DNA from: Cheilinus undulatus
Lineage: Eukaryota > Chordata > Actinopteri > Labriformes > Labridae
Reading direction: 5' to 3'
DNA: 64,000 nucleotides
NCBI RefSeq assembly: GCF_018320785.1
Contig: NC_054865.1
Coordinates: 36,766,398 to 36,830,397, forward strand
Shown: in pieces, positions 27,325 through 39,830 of the stretch
How the letters are laid out: every line of letters starts with the position of its first letter
Position numbering within the stretch: the stretch's first letter is position 1
Made by a program: the position numbers and the translations under genes
The notes under the pieces: model-generated
What the model saw: only the letters and a program-made list of their open reading frames with translations
What the model was told of the DNA's origin: nothing
The model's database searches: none

Positions 27325-29610
27325 TCTTTAAGTTAAACTGACAGATGATAATCAGAATCAGTATCTGCAGCAAACAAAACATGATTGGGGCATCCACAAC
27401 ATTAATGTTAAAGTATTAGGAGATACATACATGCTAAAGATGTTTAGTAAAAAATGGAAGGTGCTTTACAAACCCGAATAAACACCAGAGCAGAGGACAG
27501 GGCAGGGCTGGAAACACTGGCTGGTGAAAACAACAAAGTAGAAGACACTTCAAGTAATGGACAGGACACAAATTGGTCTAACTATCTCTTTGCCAGGCCA
27601 CTGAAAGAGTATCCAAATGTACTTCCCAATTTAACTTGGGCTCAATGGTTACTGGAGACACACCTGATGAGACCAGACAGGTAAACAGCAGGCACTGAGG
27701 ATACATTCGACTACAAGTGGTAAATCTGCCCCTATCACTGCCCATAAATCTACAGCTGAAATGTTTCAGCTTCGCTGTCCTTTCATTGTGACCCATGCTG
27801 TATGTTTTGTACCCATGCCCTTTATCTATTCAGACCTGTAGGTGTCCTGTAACAACACCTGCAAGAGTGTAAAAGAGGTATTTAAGGCCGTATCACCACT
27901 ACAAAAAGAGCAGCATGTTAACAAGAACAAGACAAGCACATTACGTTCAAACAATGCAGCACTGCCTCCAATCCTGTGCTCTCTTTCACTCACTACATCC
28001 CACCCCCTCGGGGTTAGCAGACCTTCCTTCATGTTCAAAGATTATCTGTTAATCCAAAATGTGCAGGAGCATGAGACGGCAGGAAAGGGACCAATACTCA
28101 GGGGGATGGGAGGGAGGGATGCATGGCTTTATTTGTTTGTTGGCTTTCATATTAATCCATTGGAACAGGGTGCGCTTTCCCCCTCTTTTCTGGGCATGTG
28201 TAAATGTTTTAGAGCCATTAAATGGAAGATGGAATTTTCAATGGATAGCATGTAAAAGTATTAATTGTAAAGACCATTATTTGGTGTCCATGAGGCTGAA
28301 TCAGCTTAGCCACTCCATTCCCCCATTTGCATACAAAATGCTTTATTTTGGCAATCAATGAAAGTGCTCCACTGTATGTGTGGCTTATCACATGCTTGCA
28401 GGAAATGGATTCCTTAGCCATCTCGTTAAATTCTGTTGATGCAGAACAATTTGAAACATGGCACAGGCAGCAATGACATTTAAAGATGCCTCGGCTTAAT
28501 TATATTTTGCAAACATTTGGGCTGTTTGTCCTAGGGGATAAAGTGCCGCCACTACAAAGTTAACTTGTTAATAATTCAAAATGAATCTCTCTTTTTTGTT
28601 GAGCACCAATCATTATCTCCTATTAGTGCTGGTTAAGGGCATTCAAGGTGCCTCAAACACACAAGGGAGGCATGCAGCTATTTAATACTTAAAGCATGCA
28701 CATGAAGCTCTATGAACTTTCAGCAGAAAAATCCACTGAACAAACTGGAAATGACTGGAAAATGTTCAACCTCTAAAACAGAAGGGAGATACTAAAGGGC
28801 ACAAACTTCTGACAAATTAACAAGTACATGATTTTAATAAATGCATATGCTCAGTGATACATTAATACAAAATTAGCAATACAAAACACACCAAAGATTC
28901 TAAAAGGGCTTGGCACTATCTCTTTTAAAAACAATTTTATAAGATTTGTCATGGACAAAAGTGTTTATAGCAAATTTAAAATGCAAAAACTGAAAGTGGT
29001 AGGAGAAAACTGATCGGTAAAAGGGACACTGAAATATACAGGTGTTGTTCCATGGTCATAAAAATCCAACCTTTTTGTCAGTCTCTACATAAAAGAATTT
29101 GTGTAATACAAATGAAGTTTAAACAATTGTTTGCTTTAGGATTGAGCAGTAAAATATCTGTCCATTCCCAGAAGCAGCATCACTGCCCATGCACTGATCT
29201 ATTTTGAAGTCAAAATGGAATGCGATCCACAGTAATCTACCAATTAAAATGCTTTAATTTCTATTTCTGGGAGCAAATCGGCAGTAAAAAATAATTATAA
29301 AAGCTTTTAAGTTAACTCACAGTAAGACAGATCCTACCATCTTGGCACACACGTGTTGAGCTATCTCTTACGTTTTTATAAATTTGCCCAAAATGACAGA
29401 GCAACACAAGTTTCTGCCATGGAGCTCAAAGATATTAATACAAAAATACTGGACACAGCCCAGTGGTAATAAGGCTAGAGGAAAAAAAGACAAAACGTCA
29501 TTTTATCCTCTGTCCTAAATAATTCCACTGGAGTGTGTGAACAACACTGCAGCAATAAATCACTTCTAGCACCCCTGTAACAAACACTTTCCTGCAATTT
29601 CATACATACA
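27325..29610. other. gene-less stretch
   Basis: Apart from the long enhancer-like block at 28200-28690, nothing is identifiable. No splice-bounded coding segment was seen. Confidence 0.4.
28200..28690. promoter_or_regulatory. candidate long conserved non-coding element
   Basis: Nearly 500 bases without repeats, dense in developmental factor-type words: an octamer-like atttgcatacaaaatg, gcaatcaatgaaag, cggcttaattatattttgca, ccaatcattatctcctatta. It is the strongest-looking enhancer candidate in the window. Two open frames (27842-28255, 28059-28361) overlap its start but show no family features. Confidence 0.3.
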
Positions 29611-30306
29611 GCAACAGCGCCATCTGCCAGCAAATCGTACTGCAGAGCAAATCGCTCCCTCTCAGGTCAATCAGAGCAGTTCCACCAGTCCGGCACCGGC
29701 GCGTCTGTGAATCGCCACTGTCGTGTGCTTAGCTGAGGATATGTTGCAGGTCTATTTTCAGCGCTGGCCGCTGCCAAACTGCATCAATTCCTGTCAATCA
29801 GAAAGTTCACAACAGGAACTCACAAACTTAGAATCTCCATTTCTTTCAAAATACAACACAATGCACAGACTACTGATCATAAATTGTCACTATATCAATA
29901 TAACATCTCATCCTGCAGCAACAGCAAAGGGTCACCGGGAGGTCAGTGGGTCACAGAGCTAAAACAGTGCCATTGTCGAGGAAAAGTTCACTTCTGAGGA
30001 CATTTATCCAAAGAATTCAACATAAAACCACCAAAATTAGCCTTTTAACTTCCTGATGTACTCACCCAATGGTGGAAGCAATAATAACATGGACTTACAC
30101 CAGAATGGATGATAAATTAACCCCAAAAGGTAAAACAAACCGCTGCTGACAAACTGTTCCTGCGTGAACTTGCAGTTCTCCCACTCCCGAACTCTGCCTG
30201 CTGATCAGGGCTGCGAGCTGCGGCACAGCACTCTGGAGACGCTTCCAGTGGGTGAGGTCGCTCGCCTTCGGTTGGTGCAAACCTGCAACGCTTCAGTACG
30301 TGGCGC
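29611..30306 (-). repeat. unclassified 0.7 kb interspersed repeat, copy 1
   Basis: Reversed, this stretch matches 42198-42920 in order over its whole length: caaccgaaggcgagcgacct, actggaagc, gcagccctgatcag, ttggggttaatt, gggtgagtacat, gtgaacttttc, tagctctgtgac, tgcggtttggcagc-type words, and gatttgctggcagat. It has no long frame and no terminal repeats that I recognise. Copy 1 is more GC-rich than the surroundings. Confidence 0.7.
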
Positions 30307-31009
30307 AAAAAAACATGCAATAATTCCTTTTTCACTCGCGCCCCCCCCCCGGTCTCTCCCTTCCATAGAAACCTCACCTTAAACACCATGATTTGCCTGT
30401 GTGTTACGTGGAAATTAACCATGGAACATGATGGATAGTGTGCCAAAGTTTGTGCTCACTGCCATGCAACATAGACTGAATTAAAAAGTTGCTCTCCATG
30501 TCTCTAATGATGGATGCTGTGATGCGCAAGCTGGTCCCATATGAAGCTCTTTGTCAGGATGGATGGACCCAGAAGGTTTTTTTTTTCTTTTCAAAGAGTG
30601 AAAGAACCAGAGGATTAACTTCACTTTATTTTCTTTTCAAAGCAAATGCAAATAAAGCACATCAGACTTAGTGTGTGAGGTTTGAAAGCATGATGTTTTA
30701 TACATCTAAAAACAAAAAACTCAGTGTGGAAAGACCTTTAGGCTTTGATTACTTCATCCTTTTAAAAGACAAGCCATTTGACTTTTGTAAGAAATTTTTT
30801 TCAGCCAACTAATATTTTTGGTGCTTATTGGTAAATGATTGGACATTTAATCGTTTAGCTAGCTAACTGCACACATCCCTAGCTAGCATTAGTGGTGCTA
30901 GTGCTGCCAGCCTTAAGTCTCCTTTGCATTGTAGCATCCACATTCCTGCACATAATGTGGTTACTCTTTACTTATACTTTCTTTTACTCTCTTGTACTTA
31001 AATCTTGCT

Positions 31010-32313
31010 TAATCACCAGTTTCATCCCGATACGATATTGATTTTTTGAACAACGGTATGATGTTTTCCGATATCACAAAATCTGCCATGATACGATATG
31101 AGTTGATTTGATAAAGGGGCCTCTGATTGATATCTGCCGATTTTATGCACAAATTTCACAGTTACTGAAAAATACTGTTTCTGCAATTAAATTCTTTATG
31201 TCTCTTTATTTAATAAAAACATCTCTTTAATAAAAAGAACAAAGACCTGCATTTCACTACAATAACAAATGTTTTCTCATGTCTTTAAACTAAGACCCCT
31301 GATAACCTTTAAATTAGGAACATAACTGAACATTGTGTTAAAATATGTTGATTTAAAGCAGCAAACATTTTCAGTACCAAACATTTTAATTCCTCAAACC
31401 TTCAGATCACTCTTAAGCACCAACATGAACTTTTTCTGCAACCCTTTGTAATAATGATTAAAATTTTTGGTCTGTTTTCCCATTTTAGATATTTTTCTTG
31501 AACTTAACACATATGTGGACTTCAACATTATTTATATTTCTGCTCTCTATCAGCCCTTCATACTTTACACAGGGGCCTATTAATGTGGAAGATAGTTCAT
31601 TAATAGTTCATTTGTACATTATGAGATTTAAGTGAGGTTAAATGTGGCATATGATGTTTTTGTGATGACTTTATTATTTTTGATTTATTGCAACCTTAAT
31701 TTTAATGGATGGAGAGGTTAGAAAGTTTTATTTCAAAAGACACTCTTGTGATGAACAGCCTCATAACAAGAGCGAGGGGGTGGGTGGTATACAGAGAAGA
31801 GCTGTCCTGCTTGAACCATGTTAAGTTTGGACAGCTTATATATTTTCATTATAAATCTAACATGAGACAGCGAAATAAAATCAGTGTATCAAAGGAGACA
31901 TACAGCAACGGACTTTTCCCTCTCTGTTTATCTGGAGTCTGCAGTACAGACGACATGCTACCTGAGCCATAACAAGCTGAGTGTTTTATCCGTGAACGAT
32001 CTCATACGGCGGTTGTATATGAATAAAGATGTAGACACAGTTGACAAACTAAGGGGAGACACCTGTCCTGCAGTACTGTCTGTCTGAAATATGTCCACAC
32101 AGCCAAGAGAGAAGAGAATATCCTCTTTATCTCAGCCACAAAACCTTAAGCCACTGCTGCTGGTGAGCTAGCTTGCAGCTAGTTTGTTGGGGCAGAAACT
32201 GGCAACAGGCGTGTGGGGGGAAATAAAAGCGTAGCTTGAAGCATTGAATTAGATCAATGTTTTGACCAATCAATGTATCAATATACGTCATCAATGAATC
32301 GTTACACTTCTAG
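31010..32313. mobile_element. probable non-autonomous hAT-type element
   Basis: The left side carries tatcgata-like words (cgatacgatattgatt, tgatacgatatgag) and the right side ends with atcgttacacttctag (32298-32313), a form of the common fish terminus taggggtgtaacgat. The interior has no long frame. The left terminus is not clearly preserved, so the left border is approximate. Confidence 0.45.
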
Positions 32314-34499
32314 TGGCTACTAGTGGCGGGCATTTTTTCAACAGTTTAGACATAGCCTTTGATAAGCACTGTGAATATGAACTGATAAAAATGATCAAGA
32401 ATTATCATAACAAGCTATCAATTCTAGTGCAGACAACAGAGGAATCAGACTTTAATCATTTTGAAGCAGGTCATTTAAAAATGTGTGGTATCAAAAAGTA
32501 TGCTGATGTTGACAACATAGGTTAAAAACTGCTGGTGCCTCCACTAGAGCACTAGATAACAAAGAGAAGCATTTGCTCAGCTGTAATGTCTTGCAGATGG
32601 ATGTCTAAGCTCAGCTCAAAATACAGAAAAATGTGTTTTTGCCTTGTTGTTGTGTTTGTGCATTCACGAGAAGAGTTTACACTCAAGTTTTCCACATCAA
32701 GACGTGTGTCTGTTTTGTTCATGATAGTGCATGAAGGCAACACACATTTGAATTGCATCCCTCAGAGATTGTGTCTGTCCTAAAGTGTGCAGACTGGCAA
32801 CCATACAACCAAATGACAGTCAAGGTCTGGCCTGTATTGTAAAGCATGTTTCGACTCTATTAATCTACCTCATTCCCTTTTCTTCTATGAATACACAAGA
32901 TTCAAATTTGCGACACTGTGTCCTTCATGACACTCAAAGCCAGGTGCATCCCCATCAATATCAGCAAAAAGAGGAAAAGAATTAAACCTTCTCAGAACAT
33001 ACACTGTAGGAGTGCATTGATTTAATACACTGCCATAAGCCCTTGCTCTTGCACTCGACATGCAATTTGGAAATAAATTGACTGATTTAGATAGAGGCAC
33101 GAGGAAGAGTGAAAAAAAAAGCCCTGATGTAAACTGCCCTGCTACTATTGAGTAAGGTGACATTGCGCAACAAATCACTTGCATGAATAGAGAAAGAAAA
33201 CGATTTCTATTTCTAAAAAGTAATTTTGTTTAGGGAAGGTGTGTTGATTGCCATGTATGTGAATCTATTCCTCACTCGACTCAAGGAGCATGAACATTTT
33301 ATAAAAGTCAATGTTATATTTTGCTGTTAGCATAATAATCAGACAGGCCAGACTTTCATCCAAAGAATAACAGAATCTCATTTATTCCAAGTACATAATA
33401 GAAGGCCAACTGCAAAGCTCTATCTCTCTTGTGCTTTCTGTACTTCTGTTCAGGAGCAGAAATAGTTGGCTTTTGCAGCAGCAGAGTCCATTGTGCTTTA
33501 ATTGAGCCCAATGAAGAATAATTAAGTAATTAAAGGCTTGATAAGAAAGGCACAGTAAACAGATAAAAGACAAGCTCTGGTATTAACAATACAGGACAAT
33601 GCAAATTGAAAGGAACATACCTCCAGTATGCCATCACTAAAAGAAGACAAAGCATCAAAGGCAGCTCCCAAAATGGGGCGACAGTCTGTATGCCATTTCT
33701 TAAAAGAGCCTGTGAATACACACGTGGTCAGACTCAAAATGTAATACTTCCCAGCTGGATTTTAGGAAAGGGAGTGCACTGTGATATTTTCACCACTCTG
33801 ACATTAGCGGGTTTTATTTTTTCTTGAGTAATTGCACAGCTTGATGTGTACTCAGGGGTTTCCATGAGAACGATGAAAGCCTTATTTCAACAATGCTGCA
33901 ATTATGGGGAAATATGGGAATACATTTTGAGCCAGTTCACAGTTGAGTTGTCTGGAATAATAGGAATAGAAAACAGAAACAGAGAGCAAGGGTGAAAATG
34001 GCAATCCAAAACTCAACTGTCTTTAAAATACCAGAGACTCAATGAAAATAATCCATACAAGTTAAAATTTCTAATTCCCTCTTTGTGCTGAATGCTGCAG
34101 AGCTTCCATATTACTTTGAAGTAGTTCATGTTGCCAAATTTCCCAAACAGTGGTATCTGCTTTATTCAACATACAGCAGCCATAATCTCTGTTGGCATCA
34201 TATGCTGGTTGGCAGTGATAATCTATAATCCATTCATCCAGAGTGGGTACACAAACACATATTTGTTTCCTAGGATTAAAAGCTTATAGATGGTGTATGG
34301 CATGGCCAATAATGCTCATCCATGCCAGCTATGGCAGAATTTCCAGCTGTATTGTAGATATAAGGTCTGTTTTTTAAGTCACAAGGCTGTTTTCAAAGTA
34401 TTTTAACACAGAGTACAACACAAATGTTCAGAGGGTTTTTATAAGAATGGGAGAAACTAGAGAAAAATTTCTGCCTTGACAGTGTCTCTTAGTCATACT
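32314..34499. other. gene-less stretch
   Basis: No exon, transposon or tandem repeat recognised. Repeat-free AT-rich sequence; a weak regulatory candidate around 33010-33110. Confidence 0.4.
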
Positions 34500-35070
34500 T
34501 TTACTATTCAGCTGACTTGCTGAAGTGACAGGATTGAGTCTCCTCTACTGTAGATTGCCGCTATGTCAGCGAATGAATTGGCTCCATGAAGCTCAACCAT
34601 CGAATTCTAAGACTGAGCCATTTATTTTGATTGGAGGGAAACTCGATTATACTGCTGATAGTCAGAATACTAATGCCGCTGTGTTTCTCATAGCGCTGAT
34701 TGAGCTAAAGTTACATTGTTCACTCTGTTCTACTTCTTAACTCTGCTGTTTTGTATTTGTTGTGCATTCAGACGTCCATATAGTTAACAAGCACCCTCAC
34801 TGTTTTGCAGCATCTCTCTTAGCCTCCCTTTCCTCTTTTACTACAGCTTAGCTTTAGCACTTAGCCTAGCGATGGCTTCTCTCTCTGCCTCTGGTTCTGT
34901 TGCCCGGTGTGCCAGATGTTTAGTTTTACCCCGTCCTCCTATTGATAATGGTACTTGTATTCAATGTAGTTTATTTGTAGCTTAGGAGGATAGGGTCTCA
35001 GTTGGAAACACAGTTACACACCACTAAATCCAAACCCTTCAGTAGCTGGTGTGAGCCGACCTAGCTTATT
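34500..35070 (+). mobile_element. 5' fragment of a fish LINE (ORF1 start)
   Basis: At 34872 the plus strand reads SLSASGSVARCARCLVLPRP followed by IDNGTCIQCS, a Cys-rich motif I recognise from the start of ORF1 in fish L2-type LINEs, with the usual pyrimidine-rich leader (ttagcctccctttcctcttt) in front. A stop follows after about 37 codons. The remainder is not traceable. Confidence 0.45.
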
Positions 35071-35664
35071 CACTTATTTCTACAAGCCTTGTGTATTATT
35101 AAGCAAACAACCCACCTAAACTATAGATACACGCAACCCACGTTTTTGATGACAATATCACACAGGTTTTTCAAAGTCTGTTAGTCCGTTTGCAATAATT
35201 ACAGTGTGAACCCAAAACTAACTGAATCAAATGTATACAGTGGAACAAATACATGAAACTTGGTCCAGCTTTTCAGGTGTTGAGGATTAATTTTGGAATA
35301 TTTCTTAATCACGGAGAAATGATCGCATTACCATTAGAAAAACAGCTTTGTTATCCCAGGATAACAAGATAAAAAACACAAGATCTTGAGAAAATAACCC
35401 AAAAGATAAACTAGATACTCTATATATGCTCAGTTGGGAGACAGTTTAGAGCGTTGAGACTTGGGTCAGGAACAAGAGGGCGTTGGCTGAGTCCCAGTAG
35501 AGGCCAAGTCTGAAAAATGTTCTGGTGGCTGGAGAGGTGCCAGTTCACTTTCTGAGCATTGTCTTGGTGCCCTCAAGCAAAGCACCAACTGCTCCGGTGC
35601 TCTTCTGTGTGCAGTTCCTCACTTTAACATCTGTCCATTAGTCCAGGTCCATAGGGATCCGGGG

Positions 35665-35710
35665 TGTGTGTGTGTGTGTGTATGTGTATTCCTGGCCTAT
35701 GTGTGTGTAT
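35665..35710 (+). repeat. GT dinucleotide microsatellite
   Basis: gtgtgtgtgtgtgtgtgtat, followed by further tgtgtgtgtatc. It is an ordinary simple repeat. Confidence 0.9.
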
Positions 35711-35775
35711 CATGTTCAGTAGGCTAGCAGAGTTTAAGCTCTGAATTCCCCCTCAGGGGAAATAAAATAATCTGG

Positions 35776-36935
35776 CTGAAAAAGTAAAGACATTTTTTGA
35801 TTGTGAGATTAATCATTTGATGTAACAATGCTTCTTGGCAAAAAAATCTTATACTGTTGGAAAGCCTGCTTATCACCCTTTCAAATGGTGCCACAATCGT
35901 AAGGAACATGCATTTGGGGGAATGAGCAGCAGAGCTGAGCATGAAAAAATTTCCAAATCTTTTCTGCCAGTACCAAACAGCTTATTCTGTTATTTACTCT
36001 AGTTTGGTGTTGTTTGGTGGATTAGATGATGAAGTCTATAGAGACAAGACATATTGGCAATTGAACAATTTATTCATTTAACAAACAGGAGCCTCAGCAA
36101 CAACAGCCTGGCTCCTCCTACTCATGCTGGTCACCAGCCTGGTTGCACACTGCTGTGGGATGGCATCACATTCTTCAACCAGCATTCATCAGAAGTCAGC
36201 CATTGTGGTTGTGCTCGTCACTCTGGCACAATCGGCGTGCCCAAGCTGATCCCACAAGTGTTCAATGGGGTTGAGGTCAGGACTGCTGGCAGACCATTTC
36301 ATCCTCTCTACTCCCAAACTCTGGAAATAGTCTCTGATAACCTTGTTTTGTGGGGCTGAGCGTTGTTATCTTGTAGGATTTGGTCCCAGACTGTGGAGAT
36401 ATTGGATTGCCATTGGTCTTAGAATCTCACCTCCACATCTCGCCGCGTTGAGATTGCTGTCAATGATGACGAGCTTTGTTTTTCAGTCAGGGGGATGCCA
36501 CCTCACACCATCACACTGCCTCCTCACTCTATTGGTGCAGCAATCAGCATAGCATTCTCTGTGTCTTCTCCACACTCTGACCCAACGATCCAACTTCCCT
36601 TAGCAGAATCTGGGCTCATTGCTGAACATAACAGGTGCCAATCAGCTACCTGATTGTCAGCACCTAGGGGTACCAGAAGCTCAAAACAAGAGTAAATAGC
36701 AGAAGAAGCTGTTTTTTCTTTTACATTGGCAGGGAAGATTTGGCAGCTTTCAAGGGCACAGCCCACATTCTCAGCTCTGCTGCTCATCCCACAAACACAA
36801 GTTCCTTACAAATGTGGCACCACTTTAAATGGAAATAAGCAGGTTTTCCAACAGTATAAATCTATTGCCAAGAAGCATTGTTACAATAAAGAAATAATCT
36901 AACAAACAAAAATTTCCTTACTTTCTGTTTTAAGT
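35776..36935 (-). mobile_element. Tc1/mariner-like transposon copy, transposase decayed
   Basis: Terminal inverted repeats match well: the left contains tgtaacaatgcttcttggca and atactgttggaaa, the right the reverse forms near 36840-36885. Between them the minus strand encodes a broken Tc1-type transposase C-terminal half. The DNA near 36235-36290 reads back as (S)TPLNTCGISLG, a decayed version of the usual PDLNPIEHLWDQLG signature, and the segment near 36360-36400 resembles the second-Asp motif (QDNNAQPHKTRL). Several stops are present. Length is about 1.16 kb. Confidence 0.82.
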
Positions 36936-39299
36936 TTAGATTAACCTGATTTTGTGAAGCTTCTTCTGCTCTTCAGTATCTCTGTTGCTGTTTTAATTCA
37001 TTAAGAGAAACAATTACAGAGACACTCCTTGTCTACATTTATACTCCAGACTAATAAAGTTCATGCTGATGTGACACAAGCCATGAAAGCAGATAAGCTT
37101 CCAATACAGATGTTCTCTCAAAGTAGCTTTAATTTCTGAAACATGGACACAAACAACACCGCAATCAAACAAGTCTTCAAGTTGGACACCCATTAGTGTC
37201 ACCATTCAGTATCTAATGATGCCGAATTACTATCTTCTTTTATTTAAGAGCCTAAAAATGTTTTTTTTTTTTGTCTTTTCATAGTTGACCTTCAGGGTTT
37301 AAAAAAGGCCCCCACCTTATCTTTTAATCCCAAAACAGATTTTTGTTGTGAAATTCTGCTGTAATTAGTGTATGCCATCTTCAATCACAGTGAAACGTGT
37401 TTTCTTCTGAAAAAAAAAAAGAAACCTCCAACCTTTTGACCACCAAATTTCAAGGAGCTCATCCTTGAGTCCAATAAAAAACTGAACCTCCCTTTTAACA
37501 AGTTCTGAAAAGTACTTTTCTGCTGTTCAATGAGGAAAAGCATCACATTAGTGGTAAGCACACCTGAGCCTTCTTTTAAGTTCTATTTTTCAAGTTTCAT
37601 TAATGGTTTGTTCCATAATGCTGTGTCCAGATCATAAGGGTGACACATATTTTCCTCACATCACTAGCAAGGTCTTGCCATGTCATTTGTCGATGGCATC
37701 TCTGTACAAAAATGTGTTCTCTAGGAAACACGATGATATATCACAACAATCCCTCAATCAGATGGTATTCCATCCTGTACAAAAGCTGCATTCAACAGCA
37801 ACTTAGAGAACAGGAGGCCAGCTGTAAATGCCTTCAGGGGGCTAAATTAGTACACACAGAATTGTACATCACGATCTTACTTCTTTATACGAGCACAGAG
37901 CTCTGCCCTTTACCATCTGCAGTAAACCATGACCAAAGGCTCTTAGTGGACTTAATCCTTGTGCCCTCCTCAAATGTACTGCCCTCCGGACACCAAGCTT
38001 TATACTAGGGGTGCACCGATCGATTGGCCAAAATCGGTATCGGCGCCGATTTCCTTAATTTTAGGAGACTGGCGATCGGCCGATCCTTGTAAATAAGATC
38101 AGTAGATAAGATCGGTTTAATATGCCTCTGCCTACTAAAATGTGAAAAATGAAAGACTAAAGGAACTAATATAATTTAGTAGTTTGGACAGCAATGCTTT
38201 AAACTTTTCATTTATATTTGAGAGAAGTACTTCATGTGCAGTTAAAACAACAAGTTTGTATTGTTTCACAGGTATTGTTCAATGTTATTCAATAAGATAA
38301 GATTGGAACATTGACGATGTATGCTGTCAGTGGATTTATATCAAATCAGTTTTGTTGCTAATCTTTGACCCATCTAAGACTCTTATCAGCACCAAAGCCC
38401 CATCTTCCCACTATTAATTTTATGGACAATAATCCATTTTTTTGTGTTTTTTGTTGTAAAAAATAAAATATTACAAATAATCAAACTGGTATTTAAAGGG
38501 TTAAAATCTTGAAAATGATTGAATGTTTGGTAGTTTTGAGCAGGTCTGAAGTTGTTAAAGAGATTAGAAAAAAAGTAGAAAAAAATATTGATGTACGCTG
38601 ATTTTTTTTGTACGTGTACATTTTCGCCTCGAAGGTGTTAAGAGGGTAAAAAATGCATCAATGGAGTAAGAATGACATGTAAGAGCGAAACATGTTGGAT
38701 TTCAAAAATTTAACTAGAAAGAAAATTCATGCCACAAGCTGTAAAACTGCCAAAATGATCACAAATTTTTTTTAAAAAATGAGTAAAATGGACAAAAATG
38801 CCTGAGGAGGGCATAAGGGTTAAAACAGGACCTTAAAATGCAGCCACAATTCCAGTTTAATTATTTATGAAGTGAAAATTATGTTTTGGTGTGGCACAGC
38901 CCAACAGAGACTCTTAACCCACAACACATTTAAGATGAATTAGACAGAGGTAACCCTCCTCTCTAACCCTGCAGAAAATCCAGGTCAGACAACACTACTC
39001 TCTGTACCTCATCAACCACTTGAAAAACAAGGAGGACAGAATTGTTAGGCATGGCCAAATGTGAAGAAAGTGACATTCAGACAGAATAACCAAAGGTGCA
39101 AATTCCATTTAGGTACTAAAAAACTGACAGTGGGCCCAAGACTCTGAAGAACCACTTAATAACAATTTAATTAGCAGATGGCTCTTCTTTGTATGCATTC
39201 TTAGCCTCTGTGAACAGCTGCAATTTGCTGCCACAAAGACACCCAACATAAGGAAACAAAACCTTTCTGGAGCACTTCCTCATTAGGCGTGCTCTCCAT
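36936..39299. other. gene-less stretch
   Basis: It contains the hAT end at 38007 and AT-rich sequence with runs of A or T (37261, 37411, 38765). No exon recognised. Confidence 0.4.
38007..38140 (+). mobile_element. hAT-type terminus fragment
   Basis: taggggtgcaccgatcgatt, followed by repeated atcggccgat words, is the characteristic end of fish hAT MITEs. No matching right end was recognised before 38850; the sequence beyond is AT-rich and may belong to the same element. Confidence 0.55.
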
Positions 39300-39830
39300 A
39301 TGGAGACTATAGTGTACTTAGAGCCAAAAATCAACTCTATAGGTAGCTAATGAAGGGATGAAAGCTAGCACATAATATGAAGCTGATTTGTCTGAAAGAG
39401 AAAGCAAAGCTCTCCAAGTTTTAACCAAACAGTTCCCAATTCAACATGCCAGCTTCTGTCACAGAAACTGTGGAGTACACAGAATGTGCATATCCTAAAT
39501 CTCCCACGCCATTATAAATGACAAATATTTAGTTTTTATTTGCATCTCACTGAAATATTGAGCCATTAACTTCTGAATGTCTCTGAGATAATGATGTGAT
39601 GACTGTGTAATGATCGCAGTGAATTCCCTGTGGGTTTTGAGAGTTGCATAATAGGCAAGGCTGCATGTCATCAGCATAATAAAGAACACTGATGATGTGC
39701 CATTGTTGGCTTATAGATGTGTACAAATAGATCAGTAAAGGACTAAGAAATAACCCCTGAGGAGCACCCTAAATCATAGAGGGACCTGTGTTATTTTTAG
39801 TGATGTTTCTAGCTGTACAAAGTAGAATAG
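39300..39830 (-). pseudogene. reverse transcriptase fragment of an L2/Rex1-like LINE
   Basis: Reading the minus strand from about 39780: a decayed GVPQG-type motif (GAPQGLFLSPLLIYLY), then YYADDMQ near 39680-39660, the RT catalytic signature, then LRDIQKLMAQYFSEMQIKTK, a decayed form of the usual LxDIxxWMxxNFLxLNxxKTE block. Frames change between these motifs. The outer limits are uncertain. Confidence 0.6.

Noticed and set aside
27842..28255. 137-codon plus-strand open frame
   Set aside because: No recognisable family; overlaps a block that looks regulatory; an equally long overlapping frame exists in another phase.
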